Positions 33,707 through 42,037 of a stretch of 50,329 bases of DNA are shown in pieces. The DNA comes from Bacteroidota bacterium. GTDB taxonomy: Bacteria; Bacteroidota; Ignavibacteria; Kryptoniales; JAKASW01. The notes below the pieces were generated by a model that was not told where the DNA came from, did no database searches, and saw only the letters and a list, made by a program, of their open reading frames with translations. Made by a program: the position numbers and the translations under genes. Within the stretch, counting starts at the first letter, position 1; every line of letters starts with the position of its first letter. The DNA lies in assembly GCA_021794075.1 (NCBI GenBank), contig JAJYRM010000017.1, positions 1 to 50,329 of the forward strand, in the 5' to 3' direction.

Positions 33707-36700
33707 ATGAGATCGCACAAGCAAATGTCCTGGAAGCAAGCCTCGCGAGAATTCCATATATCAAGGAAGGCACGGGAGCAATTTCGGTTCGATGAAACTC
33801 TTTTTTCAATCACCGGAGACGTCATCTTTGTAAACCCGCGGGCGGCCCAGCGCTTCGCCACCCAACTAAACGAAAAACGGAAGAAGGAAGCCGCCGACAA
33901 AACCATGCGCCGCCGCGCCGTGGGCACCACGGTGACAGCAAGCGAAATAAATGCAATGGGGCTCTTCCATGAAGTGCTTCATTTCATCATAGCGAGTTAT
34001 GAGAAGGACGTCAACCCGCACGTGTTCGATAAACTTGACGAATGGCTGTCTGCACGTATAGGGAAGAAGAAACTTTCGGAACTGCAGCACGCATTCCTTG
34101 ACCAATTCCCGCCGACACCGGTTTATCGGAACGAGATAGATGCGCAGGCCTTCATGACGGCAAACCACTTAGGTCTGAACGGGAAGCAGCTCGTATTTGA
34201 AGAGCTCATTTTGCTCTGGCTTCAGAACCGAAATCCTGCTTTCGACGCGATTGCGGATCTGCTCGATGACTCGGTGCTCGATAAGAAGAGCGATTACAGA
34301 ATAACGCTTTCCGAGAGCGACGCATTTTTCAGTATGCAGCCCGGTTACGGACCCGCCGATTCACCTCTGATAAAAATGCTCCTCGCTCCCATTGAGGCGA
34401 GCCCGGATTCGATAACCGGACAGCTCCAGTTCATCGCTGAAAACTGGGGGGACATTTTGAAAGATTCGCCGTTCCTGTCTAGAATCCTTCGCGCGATCGA
34501 CTTCGTGAAGGAGGAAGGCAAATACTTCATGATGCTCGCGCAGGCACAGGCAGACAAAGCAAAGATTCCCAATGTCCGCCGTCCGGGCTTTGAAAGTTTT
34601 GGCGAAAGGGGAGCCGAGCCTGTGCTGAGGTTCCGGGGCACGGGTGCCGAGTACGAAGCTGAGAACTTCACCGCCGATTTGAGCTGGATGCCGCGACTGG
34701 TTCTAATCGCGAAGAATGCTTTCGTCTGGCTCGATCAGCTCAGCAAAAAATACCGTCGCCAGATCGACAGACTCGACCTCATTCCGGATGAGGAACTCGA
34801 TATACTGTCGCGTCGAGGCTTCACCGGCCTCTGGCTCATTGGCATTTGGAAACGCAGTGAAGCCTCCCGTAAAATCAAGCATCTCAACGGCAATTCGGAC
34901 GCGATCGCATCCGCTTACTCGCTGGCCTCTTATGACATAGCAGCGGAATTGGGAGGTGATCACGCTTACCGCAACCTTAAGGACAGAGCGTGGCGCTTTG
35001 GAATTCGGTTGGCGAGCGACATGGTGCCGAACCACATGGGTATAGATTCAAGCTGGGTGGTTGACCATCCTGACTGGTTCCTCTCTGCCGATTACCAGCC
35101 GTATCCGAACTACGCGTTCAACGGACCTGATCTGAGTGGAGACGATCGGGTTGGAATCTTCCTGGAAGATGGTTACTGGAGTAAGAGTGACGCTGCCGTG
35201 GTTTTCAAGAGGCTTGACAGGTGGACCGGCGACGTGAAATATATTTACCATGGTAACGACGGCACGCACATGCCTTGGAACGACACAGCACAGCTCGATT
35301 TCACAAAACCCGAAGTGCGGGAGGCCGTTATTCAGGCAATCCTTCACGTGGCCAGGATGTTTCCGATAATCAGGTTTGACGCCGCGATGGTATTAAGCAA
35401 GAAGCATTATCAGCGTCTCTGGTTTCCTGAGCCTGGCACCGGCGGCGCTATACCTTCACGGTCCAATTTTTCAATGACTAAGGATGAATTCGACGCAGCC
35501 ATACCTGTTGAATTCTGGAGAGAAGTTGTCGACAGGGTTCAGCAGGAAGCGCCCGATACACTTCTCCTGGCGGAGGCGTTCTGGCTCATGGAAGGCTATT
35601 TCGTTCGGACCCTTGGAATGCACAGGGTTTATAACAGCGCCTTCATGAATATGCTTAAGCGTGAAGATAATGCCGGCTACCGCCAGGTTGTCAAGAATGT
35701 GCTTGAGTATAATCCGCAGATATTGAAACGGTTCGTTAATTTCGTGAACAATCCGGACGAAGAGACAGCGATCGCCCAGTTCGGAAAGGATGACAAGTAT
35801 TTCGGCGTATGCGTTCTGATGGCAACCATGCCGGGGCTTCCGATGTTTGGGCACGGTCAGGTTGAGGGGCTGACCGAAAAATACGGGATGGAATTTAAGC
35901 GAGCTTACCGTGACGAGAGTGAGGACGAGAATCTCGTCGCGAGACACGATCGAGAAATTTTTCCATTACTGAGAATGAGGCAATACTTCAGCGAGGTCGA
36001 CAATTTTCTTCTGTATGACTTTTTTGTTGGAGACGGCCAGGTGAACGAAGATGTCTTTGCCTACAGTAATCGAATTGGGAATGAAGGCAGCCTGGTGGTT
36101 TACAATAACCGCTATGCTCATACTGCCGGATGGGTAAAGATGTCGGTCGCGTTCCGCGATTCTTCCGGAAAGCTGGTTCAGAAGAATCTTGCCGATGGCT
36201 TGTCGCTTTCTAAGAGGCAGACTAGCTATACTATTTTTCGCGACGTTATCAACGGCGTTGAGTATATAAGAGCTACCGGATCTATCAGGCGGGATGGCTT
36301 ATTCGTTGAGCTCGGGGCTTATAAATACAACGTTTTCGTCAATTTCAGGGAAGTTTACTCAACAAAAGAATTGCCTTATGATGAGGTATGCCGGTCTCTA
36401 AACGGGCGCGGTGTCAATTCCGTCGAGGAAGAACTTTGGCTTATGAAACTCCGTGACGTTCACGCGGCATTTTACGAGGCCTTGAATGGCGGAAGCCTCA
36501 GATACCTGGTCGAAGGTATGAGTGGTGGCAAGTTGAAGCGAGATAGGGCGAAAGCCTTCCGCGAAAAAGTCCAGCGTCTTGATACCGCTGTCAGCATGTA
36601 CCGTCATTCGGCGGGAAGGGTGGCGGGAGATTTTGACATCAATTTCTACAGAGCGCTTGCCGGTGTTGTGATTTTTCTACAAGGGAGTGAATCGGCTGGC

Positions 36701-37276
36701 CATCTACGAAAAATAATGCGACCTGACCATGGTAACTCGTTGATAGGACTACGTGTTGAGTTCCTTTATTTCTTCTTAAGGATATTGACTTCGGATGGCG
36801 CGGAGCTACATAATGGCGGAGCGTGCAAGGAGGTTTCGGAGCTCCGCTTGGGCGGTCAGACTAAGGCGTGTTTCTTGGATCTCGGAGTTGAAAGTGGAAC
36901 TGCGGAGTATGAACTCAACCTTGCGTGTGTCTTATGTGACGCCTTCGGTGGGCCGTTGCGATCCGACAAGGATCGTGCGGGGGAGCTGTTATTAGCGGCT
37001 TTGAAAAAGGAATCTGTCCGCGATATTCTCTCTGTGCATGAGTACGAGGGCGTTTGGTGGTTCAACAAAGAGAGATTCGATGATTTTGCCGCATATTTTG
37101 TGTTTACCGCGTGTGTCGAATTTTTGGCTGCTCATCATGATCTAGGTCTCGAGAAGGCGGCACCGCAATTGGTAGAGCTCGTGAAGTGGGGAGCGGCAAT
37201 AAACCGGCTTGCTTCGAAATCAGGATACAGATTTGATGAGTTTGCAGAGGCATTGAACGAAAAGATTCAGGTTTAG
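33707..37276 (+). CDS. large alpha-amylase-family (GH13-like) protein with extra N- and C-terminal domains
   Basis: 1189 residues. A GH13 TIM-barrel lies in the middle (about 350-790). Catalytic regions: I, ASDMVPNHMG (about 438-446); II, IIRFDAAM with nucleophile Asp558; III, LLLAEAFW with acid Glu623; IV, FVNNPDEETA with Asp684. Region IV normally reads NHD, so Pro683 replaces the usual His. About 330 residues precede the barrel (charged helical, ending FTADLSWMPRLVLIAK) and about 390 follow it (including HAGRVAGDFDINFYRALAGVV and a helical end); neither is recognised. There is no signal peptide. ATG 33707 lacks a clear ribosome site. It may act on a glucan or trehalose-type substrate inside the cell. 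Confidence 0.85.
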   Translation: MRSHKQMSWKQASREFHISRKAREQFRFDETLFSITGDVIFVNPRAAQRFATQLNEKRKKEAADKTMRRRAVGTTVTASEINAMGLFHEVLHFIIASYEKDVNPHVFDKLDEWLSARIGKKKLSELQHAFLDQFPPTPVYRNEIDAQAFMTANHLGLNGKQLVFEELILLWLQNRNPAFDAIADLLDDSVLDKKSDYRITLSESDAFFSMQPGYGPADSPLIKMLLAPIEASPDSITGQLQFIAENWGDILKDSPFLSRILRAIDFVKEEGKYFMMLAQAQADKAKIPNVRRPGFESFGERGAEPVLRFRGTGAEYEAENFTADLSWMPRLVLIAKNAFVWLDQLSKKYRRQIDRLDLIPDEELDILSRRGFTGLWLIGIWKRSEASRKIKHLNGNSDAIASAYSLASYDIAAELGGDHAYRNLKDRAWRFGIRLASDMVPNHMGIDSSWVVDHPDWFLSADYQPYPNYAFNGPDLSGDDRVGIFLEDGYWSKSDAAVVFKRLDRWTGDVKYIYHGNDGTHMPWNDTAQLDFTKPEVREAVIQAILHVARMFPIIRFDAAMVLSKKHYQRLWFPEPGTGGAIPSRSNFSMTKDEFDAAIPVEFWREVVDRVQQEAPDTLLLAEAFWLMEGYFVRTLGMHRVYNSAFMNMLKREDNAGYRQVVKNVLEYNPQILKRFVNFVNNPDEETAIAQFGKDDKYFGVCVLMATMPGLPMFGHGQVEGLTEKYGMEFKRAYRDESEDENLVARHDREIFPLLRMRQYFSEVDNFLLYDFFVGDGQVNEDVFAYSNRIGNEGSLVVYNNRYAHTAGWVKMSVAFRDSSGKLVQKNLADGLSLSKRQTSYTIFRDVINGVEYIRATGSIRRDGLFVELGAYKYNVFVNFREVYSTKELPYDEVCRSLNGRGVNSVEEELWLMKLRDVHAAFYEALNGGSLRYLVEGMSGGKLKRDRAKAFREKVQRLDTAVSMYRHSAGRVAGDFDINFYRALAGVVIFLQGSESAGHLRKIMRPDHGNSLIGLRVEFLYFFLRILTSDGAELHNGGACKEVSELRLGGQTKACFLDLGVESGTAEYELNLACVLCDAFGGPLRSDKDRAGELLLAALKKESVRDILSVHEYEGVWWFNKERFDDFAAYFVFTACVEFLAAHHDLGLEKAAPQLVELVKWGAAINRLASKSGYRFDEFAEALNEKIQV

Positions 37277-37324
37277 TCAGAGACGGCAAAATCAATTGCC
37301 TTCTGAGGGGTAACGGAGACCCAA

Positions 37325-37978
37325 ATGAAATCCACGCTCAAAGATATAGAACAATTAAGAAGAGATTATTCTGGTGAAGAGCTGAATGAATCGAATGTTG
37401 AACGCGATCCGCTCCGGCAATTTCAAAGGTGGATGGAAGGTGCCTTGAATGCAGGTGTGCTGGATCCTCATGCGATGACGTTGGCAACTGTCTCAGCGGA
37501 AGGAAAGCCATCGGCACGTATAGTCCTTCTGCGGGCAATTAGCGAAGGCGAGTTCACGTTCTACACCAATTACGAGAGCCGAAAGGGAGGAGAAGTTGCA
37601 GGTAACCCGAATGTGGCACTAGTCTTTTTCTGGCTCGAGCTTGACAGGCAGATCCGAGTAGAAGGGCAAATTTCCACTGTTGGCGAAGCTGAGTCCGATA
37701 GGTATTTCGCTTCACGTCCAAGGGGAAGTCAGATCGCCGCATGGGCGTCTAAACAAAGCGGAGTCATTTCGGGGCGCGAGGAGTTGGAGAGAAAGTTCCG
37801 CGAAATGGAGGCGAGATTTTCGGGTAAGCTTGTGCCGAGACCGGAGAACTGGGGAGGAATGAAGGTCAGGGCCAACAAAATAGAATTCTGGCAGGGAAGG
37901 CCCAGTAGGCTCCATGACAGAATTCTGTATACTCTCCAATCTGATGGGAGCTGGGCGATTAGCCGACTCGCTCCGTAA
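37325..37978 (+). CDS. pdxH: pyridoxamine/pyridoxine 5'-phosphate oxidase
   Basis: The FMN enzyme makes pyridoxal 5'-phosphate, the cofactor of enzymes such as gcvPB here. The 217 residues show the full family pattern: DPLRQFQRWMEGAL, AMTLATVSAEGKPSARIVLLRAI, FTFYTNYESRKGGEVAGNP, ALVFFWLELDRQIRVEG, YFASRPRGSQIAAWAS, and the C-terminal block ANKIEFWQGRPSRLHDRILYT..WAISRLAP. Length and the terminal RLAP are normal. A GGAG site is 10 bases before the ATG. It lies 48 bases after the GH13-like gene and is probably in the same transcription unit, with no functional link evident. Confidence 0.96.
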   Translation: MKSTLKDIEQLRRDYSGEELNESNVERDPLRQFQRWMEGALNAGVLDPHAMTLATVSAEGKPSARIVLLRAISEGEFTFYTNYESRKGGEVAGNPNVALVFFWLELDRQIRVEGQISTVGEAESDRYFASRPRGSQIAAWASKQSGVISGREELERKFREMEARFSGKLVPRPENWGGMKVRANKIEFWQGRPSRLHDRILYTLQSDGSWAISRLAP

Positions 37979-38065
37979 ATGTTGCAGACATTCCGCTTAA
38001 CGCCGGATTTTTTCCTCTCCATCATGCTGGAAATTTTCATTTTTATCTGCAATCTTTAACTCACC

Positions 38066-39322
38066 GTGCTCACAAGTATTCTTGTCATGATATTTCTCCT
38101 TGGTCTGGCCTTTGTTCTGTCTGCGGCCGAAGTGGCTCTGTACACGATCACGAGTTCGGGCGAAAAGCCCAAGGGAAAGATAACCGCAAGGTTGTTCAAA
38201 TCGCCGCAGCTGCTTCTCTCGACGATCCTCGTATCCAATGCCGTTTCCGTATTCATGTTTACGCTCATTGGAGCATCTGTGGCAGTCTACATTGCCTCTC
38301 TGATTTCAATAAACAAGATAGTTGCGGTCGGGATTGAAGTAGTGACCGTCTCCGGGCTTTTGATATTTTTTGCGGATGCCGTGCCCAAGATAGTGGCCCT
38401 CCGCAACGCTAAGCTTGTTCTCAGTCTCAGTCTTCCTCTGCTTTTGATTTTGCTCGTGGTCGAAAGCCCGATAGTTTATCCTCTCAATTCCTTTCTCTCT
38501 CGTATCACATCAAAAAGGCGAGGGTTGGGAGTAACCATAGACAATAGAAGATTGAAGACGCTGTCGAAAATTGCGGGGACGACCGGAGTGATGGAAGAGA
38601 ATGAAGCCGAGCTGTTAAGGAAAATTTCGTACCTTGGCGAGCGAACCGTAAGGGATACTATGACCAGTCGCGAGGAAATAATTTCGATATCCGACAAGGC
38701 GGGATTCGATGAAGTCGCCGAGAAGTTCAGGAGGAGCGAGCATTCTAGGTTGCCGGTCTACTCCGGTTCAAACGAGAATGTTGTCGGCATACTCTATGCG
38801 AGGGATTTTCTAACGATAGTGAGGAGGAAAACCGGTCGAAAGAGGTTTACCGCAGGGTCGCTTATGAAATCCCCTGTGTTCGTGCCCGAGACTCAATCTC
38901 TCGAAAAGTTGATCGAGACTTATAGAATCAACAGGCGGCACATCGCCGTTGCGGTCGACGAATTCGGAGGGCTTTCGGGTATTGTCACGCTATCTGACGT
39001 CGTCAGGGAAATCTTCGGCACGAGCGCCGAGATGCCGAGGGAAGGGGCTAAGCTGACGCGCCTTCAAGACGGTACTTATCTCGTAAAAGGAAGCGCGAGA
39101 CTCGATGAGCTTGGCGCACAGTTGGGACCGTTCGACATTGATTACGAGCCAGGCAGCACGGTCTCTTATCTACTGGTGAAGTCCCACGGCTCTGTTCCTC
39201 GCGTCGGCAGCAAGATTCGCGTCGGCAATTTTGAATTTGAAGTGGTCCAATCCACACCCAAAGCGATTTTGCAAGTTAGACTCAGGCAGTTATATTCAAA
39301 ATCCGTGGAGGACTATGACTGA
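38066..39322 (+). CDS. CNNM/DUF21 and CBS-domain transport protein (HlyC/CorC family)
   Basis: 418 residues. Residues 1-145 are a CNNM (DUF21) membrane domain with four hydrophobic segments (ILVMIFLLGLAFVLSAAEVALYTI, LLLSTILVSNAVSVFMF, IVAVGIEVVTVSGLLIFFADAVPKIVA, LVLSLSLPLLLILLVVES). Residues about 195-320 hold two CBS motifs (VRDTMTSREEIISIS, SLMKSPVFVPETQSLEKLIE, GIVTLSDVVREIFG), and about 335-410 form a CorC_HlyC domain (TYLVKGSARLDELGAQLG). Members are Mg2+/Co2+ efflux or homeostasis proteins; calling it a hemolysin would be misleading. The start is GTG 38066, forced by the first membrane helix. It overlaps aroK by eight bases. Confidence 0.9.
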   Translation: MLTSILVMIFLLGLAFVLSAAEVALYTITSSGEKPKGKITARLFKSPQLLLSTILVSNAVSVFMFTLIGASVAVYIASLISINKIVAVGIEVVTVSGLLIFFADAVPKIVALRNAKLVLSLSLPLLLILLVVESPIVYPLNSFLSRITSKRRGLGVTIDNRRLKTLSKIAGTTGVMEENEAELLRKISYLGERTVRDTMTSREEIISISDKAGFDEVAEKFRRSEHSRLPVYSGSNENVVGILYARDFLTIVRRKTGRKRFTAGSLMKSPVFVPETQSLEKLIETYRINRRHIAVAVDEFGGLSGIVTLSDVVREIFGTSAEMPREGAKLTRLQDGTYLVKGSARLDELGAQLGPFDIDYEPGSTVSYLLVKSHGSVPRVGSKIRVGNFEFEVVQSTPKAILQVRLRQLYSKSVEDYD

Positions 39323-39866
39323 GCTGAAACATATCGTCTTTCTCACCGGGTTCATGGGAAGCGGAAAAAGTACGATTGGCCCGCGGCTTGCTCGCAAGAT
39401 CGATTATGATTTCAGAGATCTCGACAAAATAATTGAAGAATCGGAGGGCGCTTCGGTACCGGAAATTTTCCGCACTCAAGGGGAAGCTTATTTTCGTGAG
39501 TCAGAGAATAGAGTCCTCAGAAAGCTTTCCGAAAGTGGTGGAAGGATTGTGGTGGCGCTCGGTGGTGGTACACTCACAAGCGAAAAATGCAGAAACATCG
39601 TCCGAGATTATGGCGTGCTTGTGTACCTTCAGGTGAGCCCACAGAAGGTTCTTGAACGAGTCGGAAGAAATCAGGAGAGGCCGATGCTCCTAGGCCCTGG
39701 TGGCGAAGTGCTGAGTGGCGTCGATCTCGCAGCGCGCGTCGAGTCTCTACTGTCCGATCGAGAGAAGTACTATCTTAATGCTGATTTTGTCGTCAATGCT
39801 ACTGAAATGACTGTCACAGAGTGTGTTGAGGAAATTGCCTCGAAACTGAAGGGAAGTATTGAATGA
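39315..39866 (+). CDS. aroK: shikimate kinase
   Basis: The enzyme phosphorylates shikimate at the 3-hydroxyl with ATP. About 183 residues: Walker A GFMGSGKST, shikimate-binding DLDKIIE and GEAYFRESENR, GGGT in VVALGGGTLTSEK, and the lid motif RNQERPMLLG. The frame runs up to 39231, but ATG 39315 with GTGGAGGA upstream starts at the family position (ELKHIVFLTGFMGSGKST). The overlaps on both sides (eight bases with the CBS gene, ATGA with aroB) tie the three genes together. Confidence 0.96.
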   Translation: MTELKHIVFLTGFMGSGKSTIGPRLARKIDYDFRDLDKIIEESEGASVPEIFRTQGEAYFRESENRVLRKLSESGGRIVVALGGGTLTSEKCRNIVRDYGVLVYLQVSPQKVLERVGRNQERPMLLGPGGEVLSGVDLAARVESLLSDREKYYLNADFVVNATEMTVTECVEEIASKLKGSIE

Positions 39867-40948
39867 AACCTTTGAGCTACCGGGTTAATTCATCCAGAAT
39901 ACCGGTTCTAATCGGAGATTCCGACTCGCCGCTATTTGCGGAGTTGCGTTCGGCCCAGAAGGCAGCGGTCGTAATTGATTCCAGATTTGCGTCTATTTAC
40001 AAAAATCTTGCGGAAGGGATTAAGGGCGTGAACGGGACCGTTGTCGCCGATTTTTACGCGAATGAAGAGAACAAGAGTCTGAAAAAAGTCGAGGAACTCC
40101 TTACTTACTTTCTGGAGAGAGATATCCGAAGGGACTCGGTACTCTTTGCGATTGGTGGCGGGATAACGGGTGACCTCGCGGGTTTCGTTGCCGCAGTTTT
40201 TCAGAGAGGAATCAACTACGTCCAAGTCCCGACAACGCTTTTGGCCATGGTCGATAGTTCAGTAGGCGGGAAAGTCGGGGTGAATCACGCCGTTGGAAAG
40301 AACATGATCGGCGCCTTTCATCAGCCGGACACGATCATAATGAATACAAGTTTTCTCGAAACACTTCCTAAAGAGGAGCTTATCTGCGGGCTTGGGGAAA
40401 TAGTTAAGTATGCTGTTCTCAACGGAGATCTGTTCTTCGATTTTCTCGAAAAAAATTACGTCCGCTTGCTGAACAAGGACAAGAAGCTCCTCCAGCGAAT
40501 CGTAAGGATGTCTGTTGAAACCAAGAAACGCTACGTGGAGAAGGATGCCAAAGAAGCCGGCGTGAGGGCGCATCTCAATCTTGGACATACCATCGGCCAT
40601 GCAGTCGAGGCCGCTACTAACTACTCCAAGTTCAAGCACGGTGAAGCCGTGCTTGTTGGGCTCGTCGCCGAGTCTCATATCGCAATGCATATGAAACTTC
40701 TCCGTCCGTCTAGTTTTGAACGGATACTCGGCATTGTGCGTCAGATCGCGGCGCAGCGAAACGACAAAGTGCCTCTTGACGACGTGCTTGGAAAACTCAC
40801 ATACGACAAGAAAGTGAAAGCTGGCAAGGTGCGATTCGTCTTGCCGACAGGCATCGGAAGGGTCGTGGTACGCGATGACGTGGCGACGAAGAATGTGGTC
40901 GACGCGATGAAGTTTGTCGCCGCGGACGGCCTGCTGAGCCTCGCCTGA
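39863..40948 (+). CDS. aroB: 3-dehydroquinate synthase
   Basis: This NAD- and metal-dependent enzyme makes 3-dehydroquinate from DAHP. 361 residues, with GGGITGDLAGFVAAVFQRGI, VPTTLLAMVDSSVGGKVGVNHAVGKNMIGAFHQP, the metal ligands Glu in GLGEIVKYAVL and His in LNLGHTIGHAVE and HGEAV, and KVRFVLPTGIG near the end. It starts at the ATGA overlapping the aroK stop. The neighbouring pathway partner is aroK; aroF and aroE are at separate loci in this window. Confidence 0.96.
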   Translation: MKPLSYRVNSSRIPVLIGDSDSPLFAELRSAQKAAVVIDSRFASIYKNLAEGIKGVNGTVVADFYANEENKSLKKVEELLTYFLERDIRRDSVLFAIGGGITGDLAGFVAAVFQRGINYVQVPTTLLAMVDSSVGGKVGVNHAVGKNMIGAFHQPDTIIMNTSFLETLPKEELICGLGEIVKYAVLNGDLFFDFLEKNYVRLLNKDKKLLQRIVRMSVETKKRYVEKDAKEAGVRAHLNLGHTIGHAVEAATNYSKFKHGEAVLVGLVAESHIAMHMKLLRPSSFERILGIVRQIAAQRNDKVPLDDVLGKLTYDKKVKAGKVRFVLPTGIGRVVVRDDVATKNVVDAMKFVAADGLLSLA

Positions 40949-40973
40949 TAAATTCTTAACGGAGCATTTCTTA

Positions 40974-41969
40974 ATGATAACGTACAAACAAAGTGGTGTA
41001 AACATAGACGAAGCGGAGAAACTTGTCAGGAAGATAAAGCCGCTAGCGAAGCAAACCTTTAATAAGAATGTCTTGTCCGAGATAGGCTTCTTTGGCGGAT
41101 TCTACGACGCGAAGTTTCCCGGGTACAGAAATCCCGTCCTGGTCTCAAGCGTCGACGGTGTCGGAACAAAAGTGAAGATAGCGATAGAGATGGACAAGCA
41201 TGATACGATCGGTCAGGACCTTGTCAATCACTGCGTCAATGACATCGGCGTCGGCGGTGCCGTGCCGCTTTTCTTCTTGGATTACTACGCGTGCGGGAGA
41301 TTGAACGCGAGTGTTGCCGCAAAAGTGGTGAAAGGACTTTCGAAGGCCTGCAATGAAAATGGACTTGCGTTGATAGGCGGCGAGACTGCCGAGATGCCGG
41401 GAGTCTATGCCGACAGGGACTACGATCTTGCAGGGACGATAGTGGGCGTTGTCGACAAGAAAAGCGTTATTGACGGCAAGAAGGTCAGGAAAGGTGATGT
41501 CCTCATCGGCGTCGCCTCGACAGGGTTGCACACGAATGGTTACTCGTTGGCGAGGAAAACCCTCTTGTCTGAGTACCGTGTGGATAGTTACGTAGAGGAG
41601 CTGGGCACCACAGCCGGCCAAGCTTTGCTAAGAACTCACCGGTCGTACTTGAAGGTCATGCAGTCAGTCCGTAAGAAGTTCACCGTTCGCGGTATGGTCC
41701 ACGTCACCGGAGGCGGGATAGAGGGAAACACTGTCAGAGTAATTCGCGAACCGATGAAGTTCGAAGTGTTCTGGGAAAATTGGGAAGTACCGCCGTTATT
41801 TCGGATGATTCAGAAGATTGGCAGAGTCCCGGACGGCGATGCAAGGAGAGCTTTGAACATGGGAGTAGGTTTGATATTAATAGTTCCGGCAAATGAAGCC
41901 GATGCCTTGTTGAGTTTTCTCAAGGCGATGCGCGAGAAAGCGTTCATCGTTGGAGAAGTGATAAGATAA
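40974..41969 (+). CDS. purM: phosphoribosylformylglycinamidine cyclo-ligase
   Basis: PurM makes aminoimidazole ribonucleotide (AIR) from FGAM with ATP in purine synthesis. 331 residues with VSSVDGVGTKVKIAIEM, GQDLVNHCVNDIGVGGAVPLFFLDYYACG, ALIGGETAEMPGVYADRDYDLAGTIVG, GDVLIGVASTGLHTNGYSLARK, HVTGGGIEGNTVR and NMGVGLILIV. The order is that of the AIR synthase family. ATG 40974 lies 25 bases after aroB with GGAGCATTTCTTA upstream. A 14-bp inverted repeat follows the gene. Confidence 0.96.
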   Translation: MITYKQSGVNIDEAEKLVRKIKPLAKQTFNKNVLSEIGFFGGFYDAKFPGYRNPVLVSSVDGVGTKVKIAIEMDKHDTIGQDLVNHCVNDIGVGGAVPLFFLDYYACGRLNASVAAKVVKGLSKACNENGLALIGGETAEMPGVYADRDYDLAGTIVGVVDKKSVIDGKKVRKGDVLIGVASTGLHTNGYSLARKTLLSEYRVDSYVEELGTTAGQALLRTHRSYLKVMQSVRKKFTVRGMVHVTGGGIEGNTVRVIREPMKFEVFWENWEVPPLFRMIQKIGRVPDGDARRALNMGVGLILIVPANEADALLSFLKAMREKAFIVGEVIR

Positions 41970-41984
41970 GCCAACGCAGCCGCA

Positions 41985-42023
41985 ACCGTCACCAGCTTCG
42001 CTGAAAGCAAAGCTGGTGACGGT
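41985..42023. terminator. 14-bp perfect inverted repeat between purM and the M13 peptidase gene
   Basis: ACCGTCACCAGCTT (41985-41998) is the exact reverse complement of AAGCTGGTGACGGT (42010-42023), around an 11-base loop with GC/GC at its top. It lies in the 68-base gap between converging genes, as a bidirectional terminator would, but neither side has a T-run, so an attenuator or processing signal is also possible. Confidence 0.55.
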
Positions 42024-42037
42024 CACATGCTGGATTC

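Noticed and set aside
40259-41005. 248-codon minus-strand frame
   Set aside because: Antisense shadow of aroB, which carries all family motifs.
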